Assembly (NCBI GenBank): GCA_023391105.1 | Contig: JAEWBO010000040.1 | Coordinates: 48,926-112,925, forward strand | From: Bacillota bacterium | GTDB taxonomy: Bacteria; Bacillota; Clostridia; Christensenellales; SZUA-584 | Direction: 5' to 3' | DNA length: 64,000 nt | In this document: positions 40,449 to 48,219 of the stretch, one piece after another | Position numbering within the stretch: the stretch's first letter is position 1 | Layout of the letters: the number at the start of each line of letters is the position of its first letter | Notes under the pieces: generated by a model | The model's database searches: none | What the model saw: only the letters and a program-made list of their open reading frames with translations | What the model was told of the DNA's origin: nothing | Position numbers and translations under genes: made by a program

Positions 40449-40547
40449 ATCGTGCCGCCATGCACCAAAAAATGCGCGCCTGCGTAGTATAGATTGAGCC
40501 TCAAATTAAGGGGATACCTACTAATCTATACAAGGAGGACATTATAT

Positions 40548-40769
40548 ATGGGATTTGATGGTGGCTGCGGAGGCGGCTTCGGTGGCTGTAACTGCTGCTT
40601 TATTATCATCTTGTTGCTCTGCTGCTGCGGCGGCTTTGGCGGCGGCTGCAACGATGGCTGCGGAGGCGGCTTTGGCTTTGGTGGCGGATGCAGCTGCATT
40701 TGGATTATCATCCTGCTCTGCTGCTGCTGCGGCGATGGCTTTGGTGGCAGCTGCGGCGCGAAATGCTAA
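40548..40769 (+). CDS. Gly/Cys-rich mini-protein with internal tandem duplication
   Basis: 73 residues: about 29 Gly and 18 Cys by eye. Two units of about 33 residues can be aligned: GGCGGGFGG-CNCC-FIIILLLCCC-GGFGGGC and DGCGGGFGFGGGC-SC-IWIIILLCCCC-GDGFGGSC. Each has a glycine-rich arm, a short isoleucine/leucine core flanked by Cys clusters, and another glycine-rich arm. There is a strong ribosome binding site (AAGGAGGAC) and a terminator at 40867. The layout recalls structural or coat proteins such as YjcZ-like or chorion-like peptides, but I recognise no named family with this composition. Antisense frames are low-complexity shadows. Confidence 0.75.
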   Translation: MGFDGGCGGGFGGCNCCFIIILLLCCCGGFGGGCNDGCGGGFGFGGGCSCIWIIILLCCCCGDGFGGSCGAKC

Positions 40770-40866
40770 AAATTTGTTACCCGATTGCGAAAAGCATCGG
40801 TTAAACAACCAGAAGGGTATAGCATTAACATATACACAAAGTGTATGTTCCTTGCAAATGTCGTGG

Positions 40867-40900
40867 GAGGGCTTATCCGCATATGAAGCCCTCTTTTTTT
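40867..40900 (+). terminator. Terminator of the Gly/Cys-rich protein gene
   Basis: Stem GAGGGCTT / AAGCCCTC with an 11-base loop and seven T. It lies about 100 bp after the stop, so the transcript has a 3' region of unknown use. Confidence 0.85.
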
Positions 40901-40916
40901 GCTTCGGGGGGCAGCC

Positions 40917-41312
40917 TTACTCTTCCTTTGTATGAAACGGCTCCCCTATCTCGACAATATGACGGTCGGGGTCGAAGAAACGAAACACTCTTTGCCCCCA
41001 TGCCTGCTGCTCAATGCCGTGTATGATCGGCACGCCCGCTCCCTTGATGCGCTCATACATTCCTTCCAGCTCTTTTGTCTCGAAATAGATCAGCACATTC
41101 CTCCCCCCCTGACGCAAAGCGGTTTTGAAGCTCTGCCTCTTGAACACCGTTTTGATGATACTTTTTGCCTGATGCAGCACAAGATGGTTTTCGAAGAATG
41201 TGATTGTTCCGAAATCCTCAAGAATTGTCTGCCCCAGCAGCTCCGAATAGAACGCCTTGGCGCGCTGCAAATCCTTAACAAAAACGATGGTGTTGACGAA
41301 TACCGTTCTCAT
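40917..41312 (-). CDS. VOC family (glyoxalase/bleomycin-resistance fold) protein
   Basis: 131 residues, two beta-alpha-beta-beta-beta modules: FVNTIVFVKDLQRAKAFYSELLG at the N-terminus and ERIKGAGVPIIHGIEQQAWGQRVFRFFDPDRHIVEIGEP at the C-terminus, with H and E positions that could bind a metal. The VOC family includes glyoxalases, dioxygenases and drug-binding proteins; substrate unknown. Monocistronic. Confidence 0.8.
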   Translation of the reverse strand: MRTVFVNTIVFVKDLQRAKAFYSELLGQTILEDFGTITFFENHLVLHQAKSIIKTVFKRQSFKTALRQGGRNVLIYFETKELEGMYERIKGAGVPIIHGIEQQAWGQRVFRFFDPDRHIVEIGEPFHTKEE

Positions 41313-41764
41313 AGTTTATCCCTCATCATATGAATATCATTATTTTCTGTTAAAATATCCAATTAGCGATATGATACCACACTCAATGTTTATCAGCATC
41401 ACCCAGATATGAAAAATAGGGCGTATTTTGTAAAATAATCGTTTATGGTGGATGATGATGTGTGGTATAATTTGTTATGCCGATATTATTAAAGTGATGA
41501 TTATTCAAAGCGCGATTATGTCTATTATACGCAACTCGTTAATCATATAAGTGATCCCTAATGCGAAGTAAGTTGGTATGATGCAGTCGGTTCACAGAGA
41601 ACTATTTCATACCGTTTATACTTACACACGGAAGAATCCAAAAAAGTCAAGCGATAATGATAAAGATTCATGACTTCTCAGCATATATTAATAATTTGTC
41701 GATTTTATTATTATAAATAGATAGGCTTGTGTACTCCGAGAAGCCTGAAGGTAAGGGCAATCAA
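41313..41764. other. AT-rich intergenic region without recognisable gene
   Basis: 452 bp. Contains an orphan TATAAT near 41465, a 39-base hairpin at 41575-41613 (arms GGTATGA / TCATACC around GGTTC / GAAC) and only very short frames. It ends in an in-frame stretch leading into the XRE remnant at 41765. No RNA gene was identified. Confidence 0.4.
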
Positions 41765-41860
41765 ATGACTATAAGCTATAAAAAGTTATGGAAACTCAAA
41801 AGCCACACTATTCTTATTATTTATGATTCAAGAAAGATGTGTAATTTCAATCATTCATAG
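41765..41860 (+). pseudogene. Truncated XRE (YozG-type) regulator remnant
   Basis: An ATG with upstream AAGGTAAGGG begins MTISYKKLWKL, the distinctive N-terminus of a common clostridial small HTH regulator (about 65-70 residues), but after eleven residues the frame leaves the family (KSHTILIIYDS) and stops after 31 codons. The rest of the HTH is absent downstream. It is best read as a remnant left by a deletion or insertion, adjacent to the TetR gene, whose stop overlaps its end. Confidence 0.65.
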
Positions 41861-42382
41861 TAACGCCCGCACAAGCGATTCAATTTCAGGCTGCATATTG
41901 GATAGCAGCGTTCCCATTTTTTCCGGCGTATCGACCATCCCACGGGAGATCCATTCGTTCAACACTCCGAACACACATCCAGAAAGACAAGCCTTACTAT
42001 ATGCTACTTCATCCTTGTCACTTTCCAAAAGTCCGAAAGTGTTGTTGATGCTTTCAATCAAAAGATGGGACAGCCGCTGTTTATACAGAAGTATCAGAAT
42101 TTCCTTTACATCCAGACAATGCTCAAACATTGCTGTGATATAATCCTTTGTACTTGTTGGCGTAAACGCTCCCCACCACTTTATTACTTCCTCGTCCAGC
42201 TTGGCTACGAGAACGGATTCCTTGCTGTCATAATTGCGATAGAAGGAGACTCTGCCTACACCTGCCTTTTTTGTCAGTTCCATAACAGTGATTTCGTGGA
42301 ACGGCTGTTTCCGCATTAGGATCAGCAGGGCTTCCGTGATGCACTCCCGTATGATTTGGTTGTTTACGTTCTTCCGACGCAT
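41855..42382 (-). CDS. TetR family transcriptional regulator
   Basis: 175 residues. N-terminal HTH: ITEALLILMRKQPFHEITVMELTKKAGVGRVSFYRNYDSKESVL, the TetR signature. The C-terminal ligand domain is helical and variable (ESINNTFGLL, CVFGVLNEWISRGM). It is divergent from the M28 peptidase gene with 128 bp between them and a palindrome at 42407-42424, so it probably represses that gene and itself. Codon use is more AT-rich than in the flanking housekeeping genes. Confidence 0.85.
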   Translation of the reverse strand: MRRKNVNNQIIRECITEALLILMRKQPFHEITVMELTKKAGVGRVSFYRNYDSKESVLVAKLDEEVIKWWGAFTPTSTKDYITAMFEHCLDVKEILILLYKQRLSHLLIESINNTFGLLESDKDEVAYSKACLSGCVFGVLNEWISRGMVDTPEKMGTLLSNMQPEIESLVRALL

Positions 42383-42406
42383 TTATGATACACCTACCCA
42401 TCATAT

Positions 42407-42424
42407 GTTTCACTTCGCTGAAAC
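42407..42424. promoter_or_regulatory. Palindrome between the TetR and M28 peptidase genes
   Basis: GTTTCA-CTTCGC-TGAAAC, perfect 6-bp arms, in the divergent intergenic region. Also there, the 8-mer ATGATACA occurs near both ends (42385 and 42469). It is a candidate TetR operator. Confidence 0.4.
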
Positions 42425-42510
42425 TTGCAGAAAGTTCATTGCGTTTCAGCCGGTCCTTGACTATAATTATGATACATCTGTTTCTAATTTGAATCAAGGA
42501 GAATTATTCA

Positions 42511-43722
42511 ATGTATCAAATCGACTGGATTGCTGATGAAATTAAACATGTTTGTTTGACATACAAACGCCGTATAGCTGGCTCGGACAGCGATCGGGCT
42601 TGCGGTGACTATTTAGTGGAAAAACTGCAAAAGTTCTCTGATACGGTTGATAAAGAAGATTTTTTCTTGCATCCAAAAGCGTTTATAGGGAGCTTTGCTT
42701 TTCAAGCGACTTGTAAGTTTATCACAGCGGTTTTCTTCTTTGCATCACTGTTTCTTCATTTACCTATATTGTCTGCAATAGGTGTGGTATTTGCACTGTT
42801 GGTCGCCATATCGTGGGTTTTCGAATATTTTATGTATAGACAATGCTTTGACTTCCTATACCCAAAGCGCATCTCACAAAATATTATGGCTGTCAGGAAA
42901 GCAGAAAAAGAAACAAGGCAGCGTATTATCATCTGCGGTCATTCGGATGCCGCGTATGAAATGCCATTTTTTCTGAAGCTCAAAGCAGTTCCGATCTACA
43001 CGATGAGCATAATTGGCGTACTCGGCATTTTCTACAGTCTTGCCATTTGCTTAATCAACACATTTTATCCCCTATCCGGTTCATCAGCAATCGTATTCGG
43101 AACCATAGAAGGACTTCTATTGATTGTAGATGTGTTCTTTCTGCTTTTCGTGGATTGGAATACTGTCGCAGACGGAGCCAATGACAATCTGACCGGATGC
43201 TATCTCGGCATGAGTATCTTAAAAGACATGAAAGAAAAAGGTGAACGACTTGAGCATACCGATGTTTGCTGCCTGATTACCGGCGGTGAGGAAAGCGGCC
43301 TTCGCGGATCCTTTGCTTATGCAAAAAAGCATCGGCAGGAGCTTCTGGAGACGAACACGGTTGTGATCGCTGCGGATACGATCCATTCAACAGATCAGCT
43401 GATGATCTATACACGGGGAATTAATTTCACGCAAAAAAACAACAAGGAAGTGTGTGAGCTGCTCAGGAAAGCTGGAAAGGAATGCGGTGTGACGCTGCCA
43501 GACACAGATTTCTATCTCGGAGCCACCGATGCGGATGCCTTTTCGCGCAATGGTATCAAGGCGGCGGCAATTTGTGGAGTCCACCACACGCCAAGCACCT
43601 ATTACCATACCCGTTTTGACACTTGGAATAATATCGATAAGGATTGCATCGCCCTTACAAGAGATATCCTAAAAGCAAGCATACGCTTGTATGACGAGGC
43701 ACTTGCTACACAGAACGAATAA
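42511..43722 (+). CDS. Membrane-associated M28 family metallopeptidase
   Basis: 403 residues. Two pairs of membrane helices (about 68-108 and 160-215) are inserted in an M28 zinc aminopeptidase domain. Metal-site motifs: GHSDAAYE (H and D), DGANDNLTG (bridging D), GGEESGLRG (catalytic E-E), AADT (D), and HHTPSTYYHTRFDTW (last His). The active site is thus apparently complete; its side of the membrane is not certain. Substrate and role unknown. AAGGAGAA precedes the ATG at 42511. Confidence 0.85.
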   Translation: MYQIDWIADEIKHVCLTYKRRIAGSDSDRACGDYLVEKLQKFSDTVDKEDFFLHPKAFIGSFAFQATCKFITAVFFFASLFLHLPILSAIGVVFALLVAISWVFEYFMYRQCFDFLYPKRISQNIMAVRKAEKETRQRIIICGHSDAAYEMPFFLKLKAVPIYTMSIIGVLGIFYSLAICLINTFYPLSGSSAIVFGTIEGLLLIVDVFFLLFVDWNTVADGANDNLTGCYLGMSILKDMKEKGERLEHTDVCCLITGGEESGLRGSFAYAKKHRQELLETNTVVIAADTIHSTDQLMIYTRGINFTQKNNKEVCELLRKAGKECGVTLPDTDFYLGATDADAFSRNGIKAAAICGVHHTPSTYYHTRFDTWNNIDKDCIALTRDILKASIRLYDEALATQNE

Positions 43723-43766
43723 GGCTGAAAGATGATAGAATACAGGCTGATTAAAAGGAAGAACTC

Positions 43767-43910
43767 ATGACTAATATTACGAACCTAGATGATTTCCTCA
43801 ACAAACGCGAGATAAGGGATGGTCTCTTCGATATATATGAAAAAGTATGTAGAAAGCAATGTATCCCTCTACGAGTCGATGATAAGCCATTGATACTGTG
43901 TAGACCTTAA
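43767..43910 (+). CDS. Small hypothetical protein
   Basis: 47 codons, start 43767 with AAAAGGAAG upstream, stop 43910. The composition is protein-like (MTNITNLDDFLNKREIRDGL, C-terminal LRVDDKPLILCRP, two more Cys in VCRKQC). It begins 45 bp after the M28 peptidase stop and may belong to its transcript. It could also be the start of a truncated gene. I do not recognise it. Confidence 0.45.
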   Translation: MTNITNLDDFLNKREIRDGLFDIYEKVCRKQCIPLRVDDKPLILCRP

Positions 43911-43997
43911 TATAACTTGACGTGAACATTATCCATATAACCGAAATGAGCAGTTTAGGCAATAATGGAAAGCTGCGTTAGCGACTATACTTGTTTC

Positions 43998-44627
43998 TTA
44001 AAACTCCAGCAAGCTTTTGATCGCATAAGTCGGTTTCAGTGCGAGAATGTCAGCCGTCTCGCCGTAGCCGTATTCCACGGCACAGCTATCCGCGCCCGCC
44101 GCGTGCGCATATTTGATGTCCGTCACAGTATCGCCAATCATCAGCGTGTCAGATACGTCCACGCCGAACCGGCCGCACAGCTTAAAAAGGCTGTCGGGGT
44201 CGGGCTTGCGCTTTTCCACGTCGTCAAACGTGAGCACCGCGTCGAACATGTCAAGAGCGTGGGTATCGAGAATTTTGAGCGTCGGGGCCTTGAATTTCAT
44301 CGTGACGAGCGCGAGATACGCGCCGTCGTCTTTTAACCGCCGCAGCAATTCTTCGCCGCCTTCATACACGCAGGTGTTGTCGGCGCACATCTCTTCGTAA
44401 TCCTTGGTAAACCGCTCGAGGTGCGGCGCAAGCTCTTCTCCCACGAGGCCGGTTAGCATGCTCACGGCGTTCTTCGCGCCGCCGCCGATGGCGCGCGCCA
44501 CCTCATCCAGATTGGGCGCGGGCAAGCCTGCGTCTTGCAGCGTCTTTTGCAGCGCACGGGCAATGTCCGGGCGCGTGTCCACCAGTGTGCCGTCCAGATC
44601 GAATATATAAAGCTTATAATCTCTCAT
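43998..44627 (-). CDS. gph: HAD hydrolase, phosphoglycolate phosphatase-like
   Basis: 209 residues. HAD motif 1 IFDLDGTLVDTRPD (nucleophile Asp and +2 Asp), motif 2 LVTMKF (threonine), motif 3 KRKPDPDSL (Lys) and motif 4 MIGDTVTDIKYAHAAG (Asp pair). The cap domain sits between motif 1 and 2. This arrangement is typical of Gph/PGP enzymes that hydrolyse 2-phosphoglycolate and related metabolites. It overlaps the trpS stop by 4 bp, so translation is coupled. Confidence 0.85.
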   Translation of the reverse strand: MRDYKLYIFDLDGTLVDTRPDIARALQKTLQDAGLPAPNLDEVARAIGGGAKNAVSMLTGLVGEELAPHLERFTKDYEEMCADNTCVYEGGEELLRRLKDDGAYLALVTMKFKAPTLKILDTHALDMFDAVLTFDDVEKRKPDPDSLFKLCGRFGVDVSDTLMIGDTVTDIKYAHAAGADSCAVEYGYGETADILALKPTYAIKSLLEF

Positions 44628-45625
44628 ATCTGCCTCGGCGCCACGCCGATTTTTTTATACACCTTGCGCAGCATGCGCACCGCATTGGCGCCCGCGCGCT
44701 CCGCGCCGCTCTGTATCGTCTGATTGAGATACGCTTTGTCCGCACGGATTTTTGCGAACTGCTGCTGCAGCGGTTCCAGCTCGGCGCAGACAGCATCCGC
44801 CACGCGCGACTTTAATACGCCGTAGCCCTGCCCCTCAAATTCGGTCTCAATCTCCTCAAACGATTTGCCTGTCACGGCGCTGTATATGGACATGAGGTTA
44901 GACACGCCGGGCTTGTCCTCTGCATAGCGCACCTGCCCTTCCGAATCCGTGACCGCACGTTTGAACTTCCTTTGTATCACCTCAGGAGAATCGAGCAGCG
45001 ACACGTACGCGTTCTCGTTATCGTCCGATTTGCTCATTTTGCTTGTGGGTTCGGAAAGGCTCATGATGCGCGCGCCCGCTTTGGGGATATACGGCTCGGG
45101 CACCACAAACACATCGCCATAGACGTTATTGAAGCGCTGCGCGATATCGCGCGTGATCTCAAGGTGCTGCTTCTGATCCGCGCCCACGGGGACGAGGTCT
45201 GTGCCAAAAAGCAGGATATCCGCGGCCATGAGCACGGGATACGTGTAAAGCCCCGCGTTGATGTTGTCCGCGTGGCGTTCGCTTTTCTCCTTAAACTGCG
45301 TCATACGCGACAGCTCGCCAAGGTATGTGAAGCAGTTCAGCACCCACATGAGCTCTGCATGACATGACACATGAGACTGAAAGTAGATGATATTCTTTTC
45401 GGGATCAAGACCGGCAGCCAGCAGCAGCGACATCGTATCCAGACAGCGTTTTCGGAGATTCGCCGCATCCTGACGCACCGTGAGCGCGTGCATGTCCACC
45501 ACGCAGTAATAGCAGTTGTATTCGTCCTGCAGCTTCACCCAGTTCTTGATCGCGCCCAGATAGTTGCCGATAGTGAGCACACCTGAGGGCTGCACGCCCG
45601 AAAATATGATCTTCTTATCCTCCAT
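44624..45625 (-). CDS. trpS: Tryptophanyl-tRNA synthetase
   Basis: 333 residues, class I synthetase. GVQPSGVLTIGNYLGAI contains the HIGH-equivalent TIGN; DQKQHLEITRDIAQRFN and the KMSKS loop (SKMSKSDDNENA) are in place. The length is normal. It is the second gene in the ylxP-trpS-gph arrangement: 9 bp after ylxP and overlapping gph by 4 bp. Confidence 0.96.
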   Translation of the reverse strand: MEDKKIIFSGVQPSGVLTIGNYLGAIKNWVKLQDEYNCYYCVVDMHALTVRQDAANLRKRCLDTMSLLLAAGLDPEKNIIYFQSHVSCHAELMWVLNCFTYLGELSRMTQFKEKSERHADNINAGLYTYPVLMAADILLFGTDLVPVGADQKQHLEITRDIAQRFNNVYGDVFVVPEPYIPKAGARIMSLSEPTSKMSKSDDNENAYVSLLDSPEVIQRKFKRAVTDSEGQVRYAEDKPGVSNLMSIYSAVTGKSFEEIETEFEGQGYGVLKSRVADAVCAELEPLQQQFAKIRADKAYLNQTIQSGAERAGANAVRMLRKVYKKIGVAPRQI

Positions 45626-45634
45626 GATCTCCTC

Positions 45635-45913
45635 CTAGAGCCTTTCTATATCGACGATGTTGATCCTATCGTCCTCATAAAGATAATCGATGATGGTCTG
45701 CGTCTGGTGCTCTGCCGCTGTGTGACTGATGGCGGCCAGCGCGAATCCAAGCTGCGCCTTTTGCCATTTGCCGTCTTCCCCGCATTCCACAACAGACACG
45801 TTGAATCGGCTTTTGCAGCGCTCCTTTAAGCTTTTGACCACGCTGCGCCTGTCTTTCAAGCTGGCCGCGCCAGGCACGGTCATGATCACCTCAAAACAGG
45901 AAGCATACATCAT
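45635..45913 (-). CDS. DUF503 (YlxP) family protein
   Basis: 92 residues with the DUF503 pattern: FEVIMTVPGAASLKDRRSVVKSLKERCKSRFNVSVVECGEDGKWQKAQLGFALAA (read in parts) and a C-terminal YLYEDDRINIVDIERL. In Bacillus the homologue YlxP lies in the nusA-infB operon and is a suspected ribosome-binding factor. Here its ATG at 45913 overlaps the stop of thrC, so it follows threonine synthase in the transcript. Confidence 0.88.
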   Translation of the reverse strand: MMYASCFEVIMTVPGAASLKDRRSVVKSLKERCKSRFNVSVVECGEDGKWQKAQLGFALAAISHTAAEHQTQTIIDYLYEDDRINIVDIERL

Positions 45914-47370
45914 CAGAGCACCTCAAGCACCGCGTCTCTGAGCGCGTCTTTGTCCTTGACGGCCGTGTGCCGGACAGGCTTGCTCTCGAGCGCTGTGATT
46001 TGCTGCGGCAGCGGTGTGCTTGTGAGCTTGCTCAAATGCCGTGCCATCTCAAAGCTGTCCATCCCTTTGGTATCCACGCCGAGTGAGCTTAATACATCAG
46101 CCGGGAACTTATATGGCGACGCGGTGGACACGATCACCGTTTTGGTGGCGTCACCGCTCTTTTTATATTTTTCGTATACGCCCATCGCCACAGCGGTGTG
46201 CGTATCCAGAAGATAGTTTTTCTCTTCAAACGTCTTCTTGATGCAGGCCATCGTTTCAGCTTCGTCGCACCAGTCCGCGTAAAACTCCGTTTCCAGCGCT
46301 TCGCGCGCCTTGCCGTCGATATCATAGCGGCCCTGTTCCTTAAGCTGACTCATCATCGCGTTCACCGCCTGCTCATCGCGCCCCACGAGCTCAAACAGCA
46401 GCCGTTCCAGATTGCTGGATATCAGAATATCCATCGATGGCGACATCGTTTTAAAAAACGGACGATCCAGTGTGTACGCGCCCTCCCGGAAGAAATCCGT
46501 GAGCACGTTGTTTTTGTTGGAGGCGCAAATCAGACGGTTTATCGGCAAGCCCATGCGCTTCGCGTAATACGCGGCGAGTATGTTGCCGAAGTTACCCGTG
46601 GGCACCACGAAGTTGATGCGTTCACCCTTCTCTATTTCGCCCTGTGCAAGCAGCTGCGCGTATGTGCCGATGTAGTAGGCAATCTGCGGCGCAAGCCGCC
46701 CGAAATTGATGGAGTTCGCAGACGATAAACTGTAACCCTTCTCTCCCACACGCGCGGCAAACGTGTTGTCGGTGAACATCGCTTTCACCGCGTTTTGCGC
46801 GTCATCGAAGTTGCCGCGCACAGCCACCACATGCGTGTTGGCGCCTTCCTGCGTCACCATCTGGAGCCGCTGCATATCCGACACGCCTTCGTTGGGGTAA
46901 AAAACGATGATCCTTGTGTGCGGCACATCGCAAAAGCCCTCAAGCGCGGCCTTGCCCGTGTCGCCCGAGGTCGCCACGAGTATCAGCACATCCGGGCCGC
47001 CGTCCATCGCGGCTGTCATGAGGCGCGGCAGTACGCTGAGCGCCATATCCTTAAACGCGAGGGTCGGCCCGTGCCACAGCTCCAGCACATATTCATTGTC
47101 CGCCGTTTTCTTGAGCGGCGCGACCTTTTCATCGTCGAAGCTTGCGTACGCGGCCTGCGTCAATGCATCAAGATCCTTGATATCGCCATAGAAAAGCCCA
47201 AGAAGCTTTGCGCACAACGCGGGATACGAAAGCGATGTGAAATCGCCAAGCGTCTCGATATCGGGAAATGAAGCGGGCACGTAAAGCCCGCCCTCGGGCG
47301 ATATGCCCGCCAGTGTAGCGGCGGATGCCTCAAGGCGCTGCGCATTGTTTCTCGTACTGACCAGTATCAT
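45913..47370 (-). CDS. thrC: Threonine synthase
   Basis: 485 residues, fold type II PLP enzyme of the long form. Landmarks: STRNNAQ at the N-terminus, GISPEGGLYVP, the PLP lysine in HGPTLAFKDMALS, VATSGDTGKAALEGF, NSINFGRLAPQIAYY and PTGNFGNILAAYYAKRMGLP. It converts O-phosphohomoserine to threonine. The start at 47370 is preceded by GGAGGACG; the longer frame upstream has no family similarity. It is followed by overlapping ylxP, then trpS and gph. A long hairpin with T-run is 54 bp upstream. Confidence 0.95.
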   Translation of the reverse strand: MILVSTRNNAQRLEASAATLAGISPEGGLYVPASFPDIETLGDFTSLSYPALCAKLLGLFYGDIKDLDALTQAAYASFDDEKVAPLKKTADNEYVLELWHGPTLAFKDMALSVLPRLMTAAMDGGPDVLILVATSGDTGKAALEGFCDVPHTRIIVFYPNEGVSDMQRLQMVTQEGANTHVVAVRGNFDDAQNAVKAMFTDNTFAARVGEKGYSLSSANSINFGRLAPQIAYYIGTYAQLLAQGEIEKGERINFVVPTGNFGNILAAYYAKRMGLPINRLICASNKNNVLTDFFREGAYTLDRPFFKTMSPSMDILISSNLERLLFELVGRDEQAVNAMMSQLKEQGRYDIDGKAREALETEFYADWCDEAETMACIKKTFEEKNYLLDTHTAVAMGVYEKYKKSGDATKTVIVSTASPYKFPADVLSSLGVDTKGMDSFEMARHLSKLTSTPLPQQITALESKPVRHTAVKDKDALRDAVLEVL

Positions 47371-47423
47371 TTGTCGTCCTCCATACGTTTTTATCCCACT
47401 GACTTTTACGTCATCCATGATCC

Positions 47424-47501
47424 AAAAAACAAACCTGCGCATACCGCATCGACTTACACGCTGCCCTTGTGGCTGCCTGAAAGCAATCGCGCTGCGCAGG
47501 T
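47424..47501 (-). terminator. Long hairpin with T-run in front of thrC
   Basis: On the minus strand CCTGCGCA and TGCGCAGG form an 8-bp stem enclosing about 50 bases, followed by TTTGTTTTTT. It could terminate the upstream P-loop gene (stop 47559) or attenuate thrC. A second hairpin (ATGCTGA / TCAGCAT, 47512-47530) precedes it. No T-box sequence (GGGTGG...) or codon-rich leader peptide is evident. Confidence 0.6.
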
Positions 47502-47558
47502 CTTAGGGAAATGCTGAGTCATTCAGCATATCTCATTTAATCAGTATTTCCTTCTTAT

Positions 47559-47963
47559 CTATTTCGCGATATATTTGTCCATATACTCTGGCACATCTTC
47601 GTTGCCGCTGATGACGAGATACGCGTTGATATCCGAGAAAAGCGTATCAAAGCTCTCAAGCAGGATTCTTAGCTCATCACTGTCGTATTTGGCCATCTTC
47701 TTAAGGCCGTCTATGTAAATTGAAGAAATATCGAAATCACGCGATAGAATACCGCATACAAAACCATAGAGCTTGTCAGGATTGTTGATGCTATAGTCGG
47801 CTGTGTTGATGAAACGAATTTCGTGCTTTAAATCATACATACAGCGGTTGTTGTCATCGAGATAAACGATGTTGCCCTTTGCGGTATTCACATCAGCATT
47901 CGCCATATCCAATAGTTTTTTTGATTTGCCGCTGCCCTTTTTTCCGTAGATTAAATGTATCAT
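47559..47963 (-). CDS. Small P-loop NTPase-like protein
   Basis: 134 residues. The N-terminus IHLIYGKKGSGKSKKLLD has a canonical Walker A (G-x4-G-K-S); the strand SIYIDGLKKM is a candidate Walker B (hydrophobic strand ending in Asp) and YLVISGNEDVPEYM the last strand. It resembles small clostridial ATPases of unknown function that have only the nucleotide-binding core. The ATG at 47963 follows AAAGGAGTG by ten bases. Transcribed toward thrC, with a terminator between. No partner gene is obvious. Confidence 0.7.
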   Translation of the reverse strand: MIHLIYGKKGSGKSKKLLDMANADVNTAKGNIVYLDDNNRCMYDLKHEIRFINTADYSINNPDKLYGFVCGILSRDFDISSIYIDGLKKMAKYDSDELRILLESFDTLFSDINAYLVISGNEDVPEYMDKYIAK

Positions 47964-48165
47964 GCTGGCATCACTCCTTTGGTTTTTTTCCATTATACAA
48001 TGTTTTCAAGGTTTATTCTACTCCAAAATAGACATTTTTGATTGTAAAAACAGTTATCTTTGATGTCATCAATGTGCGCCATGTCTTACATCTTTCCCTA
48101 ACTTCAATTATTAAGAGCACAGACTAAAAACTTTTAAGAAATATTTGTATTGTGTGAAAAATATG

Positions 48166-48196
48166 TTGTTCGTGACGTAACGTCACATGTTACAAT
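48166..48196 (+). promoter_or_regulatory. MerR-type promoter with 19-bp spacer and palindromic operator
   Basis: TTGTTC (48166-48171) and TACAAT (48191-48196) are exactly 19 bases apart, the stretched spacing typical of MerR-activated promoters. A perfect palindrome GTGACGT-A-ACGTCAC (48172-48186) fills the spacer. The MerR gene starts at 48220, so autoregulation of the MerR-ABC operon is very likely. The ribosome binding site AGGAGG begins at 48204, close to the expected transcript start. Confidence 0.75.
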
Positions 48197-48219
48197 ACAT
48201 ATCAGGAGGCATGGAAAAA

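Noticed and set aside
40542..40808. Ala-rich minus-strand frame over the Gly/Cys-rich gene
   Set aside because: Complement of GGC/TGC codons gives Ala-rich nonsense; the plus-strand frame has the ribosome binding site and terminator.
41575..41613. Hairpin as possible small RNA gene
   Set aside because: Stem is interrupted, no promoter-terminator pair around it; only noted in the gap description.
42457..42488. TTGACT with possible -10 for the M28 gene
   Set aside because: No -10 box at 16-18 bp; the best candidate (TCTAAT) is 20 bp away, so I did not list a promoter.
47371..47558. T-box riboswitch in front of thrC
   Set aside because: No conserved T-box sequence, specifier loop or antiterminator bulge found on the minus strand.
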